Origin: Silvimonas amylolytica
GTDB lineage: Bacteria; Pseudomonadota; Gammaproteobacteria; Burkholderiales; Chitinibacteraceae
DNA length: 64,000 nt
Direction of reading: 5' to 3'
NCBI RefSeq assembly: GCF_014645555.1
Contig: NZ_BMLY01000002.1
Location: 696,729 to 760,728, forward strand
Within the stretch, counting starts at the first letter, position 1; each line of letters begins with the position of its first letter. Made by a program: the position numbers and the translations under genes. Shown piece after piece: positions 1 through 11,551 of the stretch. The notes beneath the pieces were generated by a model, which worked only from the letters and a program-made list of their open reading frames with translations, did not search any database and was not told the DNA's origin.

Positions 1-2
1 TT

Positions 3-713
3 CGCAAACTCCATTTTGGCGGCGACGATACCCAAAGCGCCATGCGCGTGAGTGACCCGATCGAATTGGTGCTGGCCTATACGCGCTGCCTGTTTGGCTT
101 TCTGCTGTTCAACCCCCACCCGCGCAAGGCGTTATTGATTGGCCTGGGTGGGGGTTCGATTGCCAAATGGATGCACGAGAAAATGCCGTCCACGCATCTG
201 ACTGCGGTGGAATTGCACCCACAAGTGGTGGCCGTGGCCCGTTCGATGTTCCAGACGCCGGCGGATGATGAGCATCTGGACGTCATTGTGGGGGATGGCG
301 CAGCCCATGTTTACGCCATGCCCGATGCCTCGACCGATCTGATCATCATGGATGCCTATTCGGCCACCGGCATTGCCGAACCGCTCGCCACCGCAGATTT
401 TTTCAGTGCGTGTCGGGACCGTTTGACCGACGATGGCGTGCTGGTGGTGAATTTGTGGGGATCTGATCGTCACTTTGAAACCTACCGTGACCGGCTGTCT
501 GCCGCATTCAGTGAACGTATTTTGCTGCTGCCTGCACGGCAGAAGGGCAATGTGCTGGCATTTTGCTTTGTGCGTAGCCAGAACAGCCCGGGTTGGGCCA
601 CGCTGGCAGATCGCGCAGCACAACTGAAAGCGACCTACGGACTGGAGTTTGACGAATTTGTGAGTGATCTGGCACGGCTTAATCCGCACAACGATCGCAA
701 GCTCTTCATTTGA
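3..713 (+). CDS. Spermidine synthase-like methyltransferase fold protein (5' partial)
   Basis: The reading frame is open to the first base of the window, so the N-terminus lies upstream; the first internal ATG is at 42. The visible 236 codons show a class I SAM-type Rossmann fold: LLIGLGGGSIAKW is the nucleotide-binding loop, AVELHP the acidic end of strand 2, and IIMDAYSATG the usual active-site region of the polyamine aminopropyltransferase family. The leading RKLHFGG...QSAM stretch also resembles spermidine synthase N-terminal sequence. Many such proteins in Proteobacteria are spermidine-synthase-like proteins of unknown substrate rather than true SpeE, so I give no symbol. It ends 168 bases before rppH. 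Confidence 0.75.
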   Translation, partial: RKLHFGGDDTQSAMRVSDPIELVLAYTRCLFGFLLFNPHPRKALLIGLGGGSIAKWMHEKMPSTHLTAVELHPQVVAVARSMFQTPADDEHLDVIVGDGAAHVYAMPDASTDLIIMDAYSATGIAEPLATADFFSACRDRLTDDGVLVVNLWGSDRHFETYRDRLSAAFSERILLLPARQKGNVLAFCFVRSQNSPGWATLADRAAQLKATYGLEFDEFVSDLARLNPHNDRKLFI

Positions 714-881
714 TGGCGACTTTGTCCGGAGCCGCATTGCAGCACGTCATGACACCGTAATGAGGCGCTGTGCGGCACCGGTAAAAACCCGCTTTGCAGT
801 GCCCGATCGCATTTGCTGGTTTCCAAGCCTTTGCGGATGTGGAAAAATCGGGGTTAACCAAAGTTTAACAAGGTATTACCC

Positions 882-1400
882 ATGCTCGACCGAGACGGTT
901 ATCGTCCGAACGTCGGCATCATCATCGTCAACCAAAGGAATCAGGTTTTCTGGGGAAAACGCGTACGCGAGCATTCCTGGCAATTCCCGCAGGGTGGGAT
1001 CAAACAGGGTGAAACACCGGAACAAGCCATGTTCCGCGAGCTGATGGAAGAGGTCGGCCTGTCGTCGCAACAGGTCGAAATCATCGGTCGCACGCGTGAA
1101 TGGTTGAAATATGATGTGCCGACAAACTGGGTCCGCCGCGAATGGCGCGGCACTTATAAAGGACAAAAGCAGATCTGGTTCTTGCTGCGGCTTAAAGGGC
1201 ACGACTCTGATGTCTGCCTGCGCCGTACCAACCACCCCGAGTTCGACGCCTGGCGCTGGAACGAATGGTGGTCGCCGTTAGAGGCCGTGATCGAATTCAA
1301 ACGTGGCGTGTATGAAGCTGCGTTGTCGGAGTTGTCGCGTTTTCTGGATCGCGCGCCGGATCGCCGGCCGCCGTCCCCAACGCCGTCTTCTTCGACCTGA
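882..1400 (+). CDS. rppH: RNA pyrophosphohydrolase RppH
   Basis: Cytoplasmic Nudix hydrolase that removes pyrophosphate from the 5' triphosphate end of mRNA and so starts 5'-end-dependent decay. The Nudix box is complete: G38, E44, R52-E53, E56-E57 and G59 fit the GX5EX7REUXEEXGU pattern. The N-terminus ([15 protein letters not shown]) and the WQFPQGG motif are typical of RppH/NudH rather than of nucleotide-sugar Nudix enzymes. Length is 172 residues, as usual for beta-proteobacterial members. An AAGGT ribosome binding site lies just upstream of the ATG. The final 20 or so residues are proline- and serine-rich and probably disordered. Confidence 0.95.
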   Translation: MLDRDGYRPNVGIIIVNQRNQVFWGKRVREHSWQFPQGGIKQGETPEQAMFRELMEEVGLSSQQVEIIGRTREWLKYDVPTNWVRREWRGTYKGQKQIWFLLRLKGHDSDVCLRRTNHPEFDAWRWNEWWSPLEAVIEFKRGVYEAALSELSRFLDRAPDRRPPSPTPSSST

Positions 1401-1544
1401 GCACGGTTGCCGTAACATGTATTAACCCGGCCCCAAGGTGGCGTGGCGGTAATCGCCATGCCACCCGGGCCGGTTTTCTTCCCGGATTTCGACAAAGGCC
1501 CGTCTTGCGGGTCAGGCAACAAGGCACAACAGAAGGCCCGCGCC

Positions 1545-3137
1545 ATGCCGGACAAACCAGACCACAATACCCCAGAGATGCACTGGCGCTCGCTCGCCTT
1601 GCTCAACCTCTTTCGCCTGTTGTGCGTCGTGGGGTTGACCCTCAGCATCGCTGTTTTTTCCCATCGCTTTGTCACTGACCCCGGTCTGCGTGGGCCGTTT
1701 TTGTGGCTGATCAGCAGCGATCTCGTTCTGATCGGCCTGTTTGCCGTCACCATCCTCAAACGCAAACCCAGTTTTGAAATTCAGCTCAGCGTGCAGGTCG
1801 TCACGGATGTGATCTTCCTTGTATGCCTGATGGATCTGTTTGGCGGGGTACGTAGCGGACTGGGCATCTTGCTATTGCCTTATCTGGCCGCCGCCGGGCT
1901 GATTTCCCGCGGGCGCATGACGCTGTTTCATGCGGCTGTAGCCAGTATTGCGTTATTGATCGAACAAGCCTGGCGGGTGTTGCAGTATCAAGCCTCGTTT
2001 GACGAGAACTTCACCCCGGCATTGCTGTGTGTCGCCTGCTTTGCGGTCGCCTGGCTGGGACATCGGCTATCTCGCACGGCGGAAGCCAGTGAAAAGCTGG
2101 CCGAGCAGCGCGGTGTAGATTTGCAGAATCTGGCACAGGTGAATCAGCGCATCTTGCAAGATGTGTCTGATGGTGTGGTGGTGGTCGACAGTCTCGGTCA
2201 TATCCGCCAGTTCAATGAACGGGCAGAGCAACTGACCGGCCGCAGTTTGCTGATTGGGGATCTCGTGGCAGAGCCGCTGCCGCGTCTGGCTGAAGCTGTT
2301 GCCGCATGGCAACAAGACCGCACGCGCATGGTGGAACTTGTGGCTGGCGGCCGGCCGCAGAAAACCTTGCGCCTGCGCATGGTGGGGTTATCTGATGAAG
2401 AGCCGGGTGATGTGATGGTCTACCTGGAAGACATGGACCGGCTGCGGCATGAGTCCCAGCAACTCAAGCTGGCTGCATTGGGGCGGCTGACCGCCAATCT
2501 GGCCCATGAAATCCGCAATCCACTTTCTGCCATCAGCCATGCCGCCCAGTTGCTGGGCGAAGAAACGGGCGACGATCCGCTATATACAAGATTGACCCGC
2601 ATCATTGATGACAACGCCAAACGGCTGGAACGCATGGTTCACGACGTCCTGGAATTGAACCGCCGAGACCGGCTACAGATTACCGACATTGACCTTGCCC
2701 AGTGGCTTGCTGGCTTCCTGGAGGAGTTTCGTCAGGTAGAAAAGATCGCTCCGCTGCTGCCGCTGGCCTGTCCGCCGAATGTAGTGATACGGTTTGATCC
2801 CGGTCATTTGCATCAGGTGCTATGGAACCTGGCCCGCAATGGCTGGCGATACTGCAGCCAGAGCGACGGCAGCCTGACCTTCGCGGTGCATCAGGCAGAA
2901 GGCCACTGGATGCTGGATGTATACAATGATGGCCCGCCTGTGCCAGCAGATGCACAAGTGCAACTGTTTGAGCCTTTCTTCACGACTGAATCGAAGGGAA
3001 CAGGCCTGGGGTTGTATATTGCGCGGGAGATCTGCGCCGCCAATGCTGCACATCTGGTGTATGCGCCGCCTGAGAAAGGCGCGCGTTTCCGCATTACCTT
3101 CGGAATGAATGATGGCCAGAAAAACACGAACGGATAA
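1545..3137 (+). CDS. pilS: PilS-type membrane sensor histidine kinase
   Basis: Sensor kinase of the PilS-PilR system, which controls sigma-54-dependent type IV pilin transcription. I chose the ATG at 1545 (530 residues), which follows an AGAAGG site; a GTG at 1443 would add 34 unlikely residues. The N-terminal part holds several hydrophobic membrane segments, then comes a PAS region (SDGVVVVDSLGHI), a HisKA dimerisation helix with phospho-acceptor H321 in LAHEIRNPLSAISHA, and a HATPase domain with the GTGLGLYIA box. The pilR start lies inside the 3' end (29-base overlap), so the pair should be translated together. The pilus target genes are not in this window. Confidence 0.88.
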   Translation: MPDKPDHNTPEMHWRSLALLNLFRLLCVVGLTLSIAVFSHRFVTDPGLRGPFLWLISSDLVLIGLFAVTILKRKPSFEIQLSVQVVTDVIFLVCLMDLFGGVRSGLGILLLPYLAAAGLISRGRMTLFHAAVASIALLIEQAWRVLQYQASFDENFTPALLCVACFAVAWLGHRLSRTAEASEKLAEQRGVDLQNLAQVNQRILQDVSDGVVVVDSLGHIRQFNERAEQLTGRSLLIGDLVAEPLPRLAEAVAAWQQDRTRMVELVAGGRPQKTLRLRMVGLSDEEPGDVMVYLEDMDRLRHESQQLKLAALGRLTANLAHEIRNPLSAISHAAQLLGEETGDDPLYTRLTRIIDDNAKRLERMVHDVLELNRRDRLQITDIDLAQWLAGFLEEFRQVEKIAPLLPLACPPNVVIRFDPGHLHQVLWNLARNGWRYCSQSDGSLTFAVHQAEGHWMLDVYNDGPPVPADAQVQLFEPFFTTESKGTGLGLYIAREICAANAAHLVYAPPEKGARFRITFGMNDGQKNTNG

Positions 3138-4467
3138 ACGCGTTCTGGTGGTGGATGATGAGGTCGATCTGGCAGAACTGCTGGAATTGACGCTCCTGAA
3201 GATGGGCTTGTCGGTAGACACCGCCAACAGCGTGACCGAAGCACGCCGCCGGCTGGACAGCCAGCGTTATGACTTTTGCCTGACCGACATGCGCATGACG
3301 GATGGCGATGGCATGGATGTCATCCGCTACGTGCAGCAAAAACGGCTGGATGTACCTGTGGCGGTGATCACGGCCTACGGCAGCACCCAGAACGCGGTCG
3401 ATGCGCTCAAGGCCGGCGCTTTCGATTACCTGGCCAAGCCGGTATCGCTGGAACAGCTGCGCACGTTGATCAAATCGGCGCTTAGTCTGGATGAAGAGAC
3501 TGCACCGACCCAGGCTGACAACGCCCCTGCACGCATGTTGCTGGGCGAATCGTCCGCCATGAAACAAGTGCTGGAGTTGATCGACAAACTGGCGCGGAGT
3601 GCCGCCCCGGTTTATGTCAGTGGCGAATCTGGCTCAGGCAAGGAGCGTGCCGCGCGCATGATCCACGCGCAATCCGTCCGTACAGAGAAACCGTTTGTGG
3701 CGGTGAACTGTGGTGCGATTCCGGAAAACCTGATGGAAAGTGAGTTTTTCGGATACCGCAAAGGCGCATTTACTGGCGCAGATGCGGATCGGGACGGATT
3801 TTTCCAGGCCGCACACGGCGGCACCTTGTTTCTGGATGAAGTGGCGGATTTGCCGCTGCCCATGCAGGTCAAACTTTTGCGTGCCATTCAAGAGCGAAAA
3901 GTCCGCAAGGTAGGGGCGACCCAAGAAGAAGCCGTCGATGTACGCATTATCAGCGCCACACACCAGAATTTGTCGCGCTGCGTAGAAAGCGGGCGTTTTC
4001 GCCAGGATTTGTACTACCGCCTTAACGTGATTGAACTGCACATGCCACCACTGCGTGAAATGGGGGCAGATGTTGAGTTGATCGCCCGCCATGTGCTGGC
4101 GCGGCTGGCCGAGCAAAGTGGTCAGGGCGTCCCCCTTCTGGCATCAGAGTCTTTGGCCGCACTGCGGCACTACGCGTTTCCGGGCAACGTGCGCGAACTG
4201 GAAAACATGCTCGAACGTGCGCTGGCGCTGTGCGATGGCCAGATCATCACCGCAGATGACCTGCAAATCACGCCAGCGACCGAATCGATCCGGGAAGAGG
4301 GGGCCAGCGAGGTCACCGATAACCTGCAGGATTATCTTGATCGCGTAGAACGTGCAGCCATTCTGGATGCGCTGGAAAAAACCGGTGGCAATCGCACCCA
4401 GGCGGCCAAGGTGCTGGGTGTCACGTTCCGCTCGTTCCGTTACCGGATGGAACGGCTGGGGTTGTGA
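3109..4467 (+). CDS. pilR: PilR-type sigma-54-dependent response regulator
   Basis: 452-residue NtrC-class activator. Domains in order: receiver with phospho-acceptor D60 in the LTDMRM loop, a AAA+ domain with Walker A GESGSGKE, the sigma-54 contact motif GAFTGA, Walker B-like TLFLDEVADL, and a C-terminal Fis-type helix-turn-helix (GNRTQAAKVLGVTFRSFRYRME). All motifs needed to activate RNA polymerase-sigma-54 are intact, unlike in the NtrX protein at 19.5 kb. It overlaps the end of pilS and is followed by a strong hairpin terminator, so the two form a closed transcription unit. Confidence 0.92.
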   Translation: MMARKTRTDKRVLVVDDEVDLAELLELTLLKMGLSVDTANSVTEARRRLDSQRYDFCLTDMRMTDGDGMDVIRYVQQKRLDVPVAVITAYGSTQNAVDALKAGAFDYLAKPVSLEQLRTLIKSALSLDEETAPTQADNAPARMLLGESSAMKQVLELIDKLARSAAPVYVSGESGSGKERAARMIHAQSVRTEKPFVAVNCGAIPENLMESEFFGYRKGAFTGADADRDGFFQAAHGGTLFLDEVADLPLPMQVKLLRAIQERKVRKVGATQEEAVDVRIISATHQNLSRCVESGRFRQDLYYRLNVIELHMPPLREMGADVELIARHVLARLAEQSGQGVPLLASESLAALRHYAFPGNVRELENMLERALALCDGQIITADDLQITPATESIREEGASEVTDNLQDYLDRVERAAILDALEKTGGNRTQAAKVLGVTFRSFRYRMERLGL

Positions 4468-4483
4468 TTTCGCACGAAGCATG

Positions 4484-4515
4484 CAAAAAGCCCGGTTTTT
4501 ACCGGGCTTTTTCTT
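4484..4515 (+). terminator. Rho-independent terminator after pilR
   Basis: AAAAAGCCCGG, a short T-rich loop and CCGGGCTTTTT form a GC-rich stem followed by a T tract, 17 bases after the pilR stop. Since a gene ends on the opposite strand 25 bases further on, the A/T-flanked hairpin could work in both directions. Confidence 0.9.
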
Positions 4516-4539
4516 TGGGGTCTGGCCGCCGGCTGAGGA

Positions 4540-5361
4540 TCAAATCCCGTCGACTTCCAGTTCACCGCCTCCCAGCTGCCAGACGCGCCCGCCAATCGCA
4601 ACGCGGCGTTGCGCGTCCACGTCCAGATACAGCACCGACAGCGGCGAAATCCGGCGGTGAATGGTGTGGCCTTGCTCAATACGGAACGAGAACGGGGGTG
4701 TATTGCCATTGGCAATGAACCAATGGCCAATGGCTGCGGCGGCACTCCCTGCGCCAAAATCTTCCTGCAGGTGGAATGGATCTGCCGTGAATGCGCGCAG
4801 CGTCAATACTTCACCGTCGTTACTCCACAATGCGATCTGCAGGAGTTGATGCGGATTGCCCAGGGCCGACATCAGCAGATCAAGCCTTGGCGCCACCTGC
4901 AGAACATGCTGGCGAGCACGAAGCGGGATGACCAACTGGGTAAAGTCGCTATCGATCCACAAGAGCGGGCCGGATAGATCTGCCGGGTTCAGGCCGAGTG
5001 CGGCAGCCAGTGCCAGGTTATCGACTTGGGCTGCACGTGCATGGCCGGCCGGGGTTTGCACCCACCAGAGGTCATTTTTCTTGTAGCCGATGGTCGGGGC
5101 ACCGATGGCAATTTGCGCGGCGATACTCGACGCCCCCAGCGCAACGGCTGTCGAATAAGGCAACGCCAGTTGCGGTGTGTAGGCCGTCCAGGATTGGCTG
5201 CGCGTTTCCAGAAAACCGGTTTCCGGCGCACAGAACTGGTAGGCCAGACGCTGTGCAACGGCCGGGTCAGGGCGTTTGGTCGTCTCGCAAATCACCACTG
5301 GACAACCGCCCATGCGGCGCTCACCGAAGATATTTAGCAGATGGAATGGAATTTTTACCAT
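4540..5361 (-). CDS. PhzF-family isomerase-like protein
   Basis: 273-residue protein of the PhzF/PhzC family, a diaminopimelate-epimerase-fold group that includes the phenazine enzyme PhzF and many uncharacterised proteins. Supporting motifs are the N-terminal FGERRMGGCPVVIC, a glutamate in APETGFLE at the place of the family's catalytic acid, and the second-domain signature EDFGAGSAAAAIG. No phenazine genes are nearby, so a phenazine role is not supported and the substrate is unknown. It converges on pilR across the shared terminator and is divergent from ppc. Confidence 0.75.
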   Translation of the reverse strand: MVKIPFHLLNIFGERRMGGCPVVICETTKRPDPAVAQRLAYQFCAPETGFLETRSQSWTAYTPQLALPYSTAVALGASSIAAQIAIGAPTIGYKKNDLWWVQTPAGHARAAQVDNLALAAALGLNPADLSGPLLWIDSDFTQLVIPLRARQHVLQVAPRLDLLMSALGNPHQLLQIALWSNDGEVLTLRAFTADPFHLQEDFGAGSAAAAIGHWFIANGNTPPFSFRIEQGHTIHRRISPLSVLYLDVDAQRRVAIGGRVWQLGGGELEVDGI

Positions 5362-5470
5362 TTTTTAATCACGATTCGCCCCGCTTTTGCGACGAGGAGC
5401 GAGTGTTATTTGTTACAATGCTGGGGTTTGTCCCAACTGTCCGATCAACGCCTTTCTGATAGCGAAACCC

Positions 5471-8230
5471 ATGTCTTCTGCTCTGGAACTGATTGCCGAA
5501 AAAGACCAGCCCCTGGCGCGCGACCTTGAAATCCTTGCGGACGTGCTCGAAAACACGATCCGTGAACAAACCAGCAACGCTGCTGCCGACCAGATTGGCG
5601 CCATTCGGGACCTGGCAATCCGTTACGTGGAAGGCCATGACCCGGAAGCCAGCGTTACCCTGGCGCGCACGCTGTCTACGCTCGACCTGGATAACGCCAT
5701 GGCCCTGGTGCGAGCGTTCAGCTATTTCTCGCACCTGTCCAATATAGCGGAGGACTTGCATCATAACCGCCGCCGTCGCATCCACAAAATGCATGGATCG
5801 GAAGCGCAACGTGGCAGCATCGAAGCTGCCGTCACCGCGTTGATTGATCGCGGTATCAAACCGGCCGAAATTCTGTCGCTGCTGAGTGATACCCTGATTG
5901 CCCCGGTGTTGACCGCGCACCCGACAGAAGTGAAGCGCAAGACCATTCTGGAATGCCACGCCGCCATTTCTGAGCTGCTGGTCGCACGTGATCGCAATGC
6001 CATGACGCCGGAAGAAGAACGCGCCAACCGCGAAGCGCTGGAGCGTGTGGTGCTGACGCTGTGGCAAACCCGTGAAATTCGTACTTTCAAGCTTAAGGTA
6101 CAGGATGAAGTCGAAAACGGCTCCACCTATTTCCGTAGCACCTTCCTGCACGAACTGCCGCGTTTGTATGTCGATCTGGAAGATCGCCTGTCCCAACTGG
6201 CTGGTGCAGATGTTGAGCTGCCCAATTTTGTTCACGTCGGCTCCTGGATTGGCGGCGATCGTGACGGCAACCCGTTTGTGACTGGCGATGTGATGCGCTA
6301 TGCCGTATCGCGCCAGTCCGGGATCGCGCTGGACTACTACTATCAGCAGTGTTCCAAGCTGGGCGCAGAACTCTCGATGTCGGTGCGTCTGGTCCAGGTT
6401 GACCAGTCTTTGCAGCAACTGGCCGAACAAGCCGCTGAGGACGAACGCAAAACCGAAGAGCCGTATCGCCTGGCGGTGGGCCATATCACCGCGCGTATTT
6501 TTGCCACCGCCGTGCGTATTGGTACGTTCCACCATCAACTGCATGACGTTGCCCGCGCGCCGGAATACGAAAGCGCCGCTGAACTGGAACGCGATCTGCT
6601 GATCGTGTCCAACTCGCTCAAGGCCCACGGTGCCGCCAAGCTGGCCAATGGCCGTCTGCGCCGTCTGCTGCGCGCGGTGTCGGTGTTTGGTTTCCATCTG
6701 GCCCCGGTTGATATGCGCCAGATTTCCACCACGCATGAAAAAGTGCTGACCGAACTGTTCCAGAAGGTGGGTCTTGAGGATTACAGCAAGCTGGATGAGG
6801 CTTCCCGCCGCATCGTGCTGCTGCGTGAACTGGCCAGCCCGCGTCCGCTGATCTGCCCGTATATCGAATACAGCGCAGACGTGCAAAAAGAGATTGATAT
6901 CTATCACGCGGCTGCAGAAATCCAGGCTCGCTATGGCTCGCACGCGCTGCCGAACTACATTATTTCCAACTGCGCGTCGGTGTCCGACATGCTGGAAGTG
7001 GCCGTGCTGATGAATGAAGTCGGCATCATTCAACTGGCGCCGACGCTCAAAGCCAAGATCAACATTATCCCGCTGTTTGAAACAACGGCGGACTTGCGCA
7101 ATAGCGGTCAGATCATGGCGGACCTCTTTGCCTTGCCGCAATGGCGCGCCATTGTCGGCGGTCGCGATCAGGTGCAGGAAGTCATGCTGGGCTATTCGGA
7201 CTCCAACAAGGACGGCGGTTACATGACGTCCAACTGGGAGCTCTACAAGGCTGAGCTGAATCTGGTGAAGGTGTTTGATGCCGCTGGCATCAAGATGCGC
7301 CTTTTCCACGGCCGCGGCGGTACGGTAGGTCGCGGTGGTGGCCCGGCGTTTGACGCCATCGTGGCGCAGCCGGCCGGCTCCGTGAATGGTCAGATCCGGA
7401 TTACCGAACAAGGTGAAGTGATTGCATCCAAGTTTGCTGACCGTGAAGTGGGTCGCCGCAACCTGGAAATCATGATCTCCGCCACGCTGGAAGCCAGCTT
7501 CCCGTCGGCCGAGCAAACCGGCGTTGATACACCGGAGCGTCACAAGCTGGCAGAACGTCTGTCGTTGCGCGCGTATCAGTCTTATCGTGATCTGGTTTAC
7601 GCCACTCCGGAGTTCATCACCTACTTCCGTGAAGCAACCCCGATCAATGAGATCCCGAGCCTGAACATCGGTTCGCGCCCCAGTGCCCGCAAGAACACCA
7701 ACAGCATCGCCGATCTGCGTGCGATTCCGTGGGTGTTCTCCTGGTCGCAATGTCGCCTGATGCTGCCGGGCTGGTACGGTTTTGGTACGGCCATTGCCGA
7801 ATACCTGGCCGAAACCGGTGACAAGGGCCTGGCCGTCCTGCAAGAACTGTACAAAGATTGGCCGTTCTTCCAGGTGACCGTTTCCAATATGGAAATGGTG
7901 CTGGCCAAGTCTGATATCGCCATCGCATCGCGTTACTCGGAACTGGTGCGTGATCAGGATCTGGCCCGCCGCATCTTTGGCCGTATCCGTGATGAATGGC
8001 AACGTGCGGTAGATGCCGTGCTGGCCATTACCGGTCACAGCGAGCTGCTGGGCGATAACCCGATGCTGGCGCGCAGTCTGGATAACCGCCTGCCGTATCT
8101 GGACCCGCTGAACCACCTGCAAGTAGAACTGTTGAAGCGGATGCGTGCCGGTGACGAAAGCGAAGAGCTACAACACGCTGTGCACCTGACCATTAACGGC
8201 ATTGCAGCCGGCCTGCGCAACAGCGGTTGA
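5471..8230 (+). CDS. ppc: Phosphoenolpyruvate carboxylase
   Basis: Cytosolic PEPC that carboxylates phosphoenolpyruvate to oxaloacetate to refill the TCA cycle. The ATG at 5471 gives 919 residues, close to the family's usual 880-930; the frame is open back to 5387 but those codons do not look like PEPC. The catalytic histidine is H150 in LTAHPTEVKRK, and the glycine-rich catalytic loop FHGRGGTVGRGGGP is intact. The chain ends in GLRNSG, a variant of the C-terminal GLRNTG. Codon bias is strong, which produces a very long antisense shadow frame. Confidence 0.97.
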   Translation: MSSALELIAEKDQPLARDLEILADVLENTIREQTSNAAADQIGAIRDLAIRYVEGHDPEASVTLARTLSTLDLDNAMALVRAFSYFSHLSNIAEDLHHNRRRRIHKMHGSEAQRGSIEAAVTALIDRGIKPAEILSLLSDTLIAPVLTAHPTEVKRKTILECHAAISELLVARDRNAMTPEEERANREALERVVLTLWQTREIRTFKLKVQDEVENGSTYFRSTFLHELPRLYVDLEDRLSQLAGADVELPNFVHVGSWIGGDRDGNPFVTGDVMRYAVSRQSGIALDYYYQQCSKLGAELSMSVRLVQVDQSLQQLAEQAAEDERKTEEPYRLAVGHITARIFATAVRIGTFHHQLHDVARAPEYESAAELERDLLIVSNSLKAHGAAKLANGRLRRLLRAVSVFGFHLAPVDMRQISTTHEKVLTELFQKVGLEDYSKLDEASRRIVLLRELASPRPLICPYIEYSADVQKEIDIYHAAAEIQARYGSHALPNYIISNCASVSDMLEVAVLMNEVGIIQLAPTLKAKINIIPLFETTADLRNSGQIMADLFALPQWRAIVGGRDQVQEVMLGYSDSNKDGGYMTSNWELYKAELNLVKVFDAAGIKMRLFHGRGGTVGRGGGPAFDAIVAQPAGSVNGQIRITEQGEVIASKFADREVGRRNLEIMISATLEASFPSAEQTGVDTPERHKLAERLSLRAYQSYRDLVYATPEFITYFREATPINEIPSLNIGSRPSARKNTNSIADLRAIPWVFSWSQCRLMLPGWYGFGTAIAEYLAETGDKGLAVLQELYKDWPFFQVTVSNMEMVLAKSDIAIASRYSELVRDQDLARRIFGRIRDEWQRAVDAVLAITGHSELLGDNPMLARSLDNRLPYLDPLNHLQVELLKRMRAGDESEELQHAVHLTINGIAAGLRNSG

Positions 8231-8246
8231 CCCGTTGTGGTTTGCC

Positions 8247-8280
8247 GTCGCGGGGTGATGCTGGTGCAGCGCCCCGCGAC
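8247..8280 (+). terminator. GC-rich hairpin after ppc
   Basis: GTCGCGGGG and CCCCGCGAC form a perfect 9-base-pair stem with a 16-base loop, starting 16 bases after the ppc stop. There is no T tract, so intrinsic termination is doubtful; the hairpin may instead protect the 3' end of the ppc message. Confidence 0.5.
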
Positions 8281-8302
8281 AATCCGTCATATACTCGCCG
8301 CC

Positions 8303-8791
8303 ATGATCCGACGCTTTGAATTCTTCAAGGCAGCGGGCCTGGCGGCGATGTTTTTAATCGTAGCCCGGCCCGTCGATGCCGCCGGCCTGCCCAACCATTT
8401 TGGTGAGCAGGTCGAGTCTGCGTTGACGTGTGAGTCCGAATGGTCCACGGAATGGTGGCGAGGTTACTTCCAGCATTATCTGGGTAAGCCGCTTCGCACT
8501 TGGGGCGAAGCCGAATGGTATGACGCCAAGAACGCGCAATTGGCAGGTAACACAGCCACCGAGGTATTCGTTAACGTGCCCGGCAGCGGCGCCATGATGG
8601 TCGGTGCTTTGATCCCGACGCCAGTCGACAAAGTCAAAAAGCAGCTGGAAAGCACGCTCAATATCCAGTTCGTGCAACTCGCGGGGCCATACCCGCGTTA
8701 TCTATCCAAATTCGGCAGCGTGCTGGTTGGGCTCTCCAACAATCAGACCAAGTGGTACTGCGCCCGCTGGAACCTGGGTAACCGTCCTTGA
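8303..8791 (+). CDS. Small secreted protein of unknown function
   Basis: I do not recognise the family. The ATG at 8303 gives 162 residues beginning with a classical Sec signal (MIRRFEFFKAAGLAAMFLIV then ARPVDAAG, probable cleavage after VDA). The mature part has two cysteines (in LTCESEW and KWYCARW), a tryptophan-rich start and no membrane segments, so a periplasmic or secreted domain is likely. An in-frame start at 8237 exists but would bury the signal peptide. It lies between ppc and the chitinase, but the 660-base gap to the chitinase argues against a shared operon. Confidence 0.6.
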   Translation: MIRRFEFFKAAGLAAMFLIVARPVDAAGLPNHFGEQVESALTCESEWSTEWWRGYFQHYLGKPLRTWGEAEWYDAKNAQLAGNTATEVFVNVPGSGAMMVGALIPTPVDKVKKQLESTLNIQFVQLAGPYPRYLSKFGSVLVGLSNNQTKWYCARWNLGNRP

Positions 8792-9457
8792 ATAGCGGCA
8801 TTCTGCCGCGGATATCTCCCCCTGCTCTAATACCACTTGCATAACAGGTGGCTCCTTTTCCGTAATACCACTTTGTCATATTCGTCGCCGCCGCCTGTCG
8901 ACCGCAGCTTTTCAGGTGCTCCCCGCGTACCGCTGCCTATCTTGTTGACAAACAATTAAAGCTTTTTGTTGTAAAACTGAAATTTCTGGGGCGCGTGGAG
9001 TGCCCAGGAACAACAAAGATCCCTGCATTTCGTCGGCGACGAACGTCGATTTCGCCCGCCAGACGGACGGATGCTTTTCAGGAATGGTGCATAAACAATC
9101 ACTTATGTTGCGGCGCGATATAAATGGTTCATCATAAAAAAGCCACAATTTGTGCATATTTATCTCTTGGTGTTGCAATGCAACAAATCAAGTCTTGGGA
9201 AAAGCTGACAATTGCATCGATCTGGTGCAAGGAATGAACGGCTCAGGTGAAACCCGTATGTCGGTGGTCCTCTTGACGCCCCTGGAAGGTCTGGACGTAA
9301 ATGGGCGCCGTGGAACCCGAAGTCTGCACAGGGTATTCGGCCATTGCCTGCAACAAGCACTGAACGCACGGTGCGACCTGGATAAAACCACTGGCGATGA
9401 GACCACTGGATGCGCATGAATAGCGCCAATACAAGAAGGATGGAGACCTGACCTATC
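8792..9457. other. Long leader region upstream of the chitinase
   Basis: 666 bases without a convincing gene. Short frames on both strands have no ribosome binding site or protein-like composition. The stretch 8940-9190 is AT-rich compared with its surroundings. A TTGACA hexamer at 8945-8950 has only weak -10 matches (TGTAAA with a 19-base spacer). A perfect 7-1-7 palindrome at 9171-9185 is listed separately. The region probably holds the chitinase promoter and a long 5' leader. Confidence 0.5.
9171..9185. promoter_or_regulatory. Perfect palindrome, candidate operator for the chitinase
   Basis: TGTTGCA-A-TGCAACA is a perfect 15-base dyad about 270 bases before the chitinase start. Its size and symmetry fit a dimeric helix-turn-helix repressor or activator site. 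No regulator gene is adjacent, so the binding protein is unknown. Confidence 0.35.
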
Positions 9458-11455
<1,998 letters not shown>

Positions 11456-11502
11456 GCAGCAAGGTTGTAGACCCGACGACGTATCGTGATCCGATACGGT
11501 TG

Positions 11503-11533
11503 GCCCCCCGGAAGTCTTCGGGGGGCTTTTTTA
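11503..11533 (+). terminator. Rho-independent terminator after the chitinase
   Basis: GCCCCCCG and CGGGGGGC form an 8-base-pair stem with an 8-base loop followed by TTTTTTATT, 48 bases after the chitinase stop. Confidence 0.9.
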
Positions 11534-11551
11534 TTGGTCGGCGAGAAGGGA

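Noticed and set aside
4540..5361. Phenazine biosynthesis role for the PhzF-like gene
   Set aside because: No other phz genes nearby; the family is broad and mostly uncharacterised.
5369..8122. 917-codon open frame antisense to ppc
   Set aside because: It exactly mirrors a highly codon-biased gene; its product has no domain, and the ppc frame has full catalytic motifs. A shadow of strong codon bias.
9150..9419. 89-codon plus-strand frame ahead of the chitinase
   Set aside because: GTG start without a ribosome binding site, overlaps the palindrome; no protein-like features.
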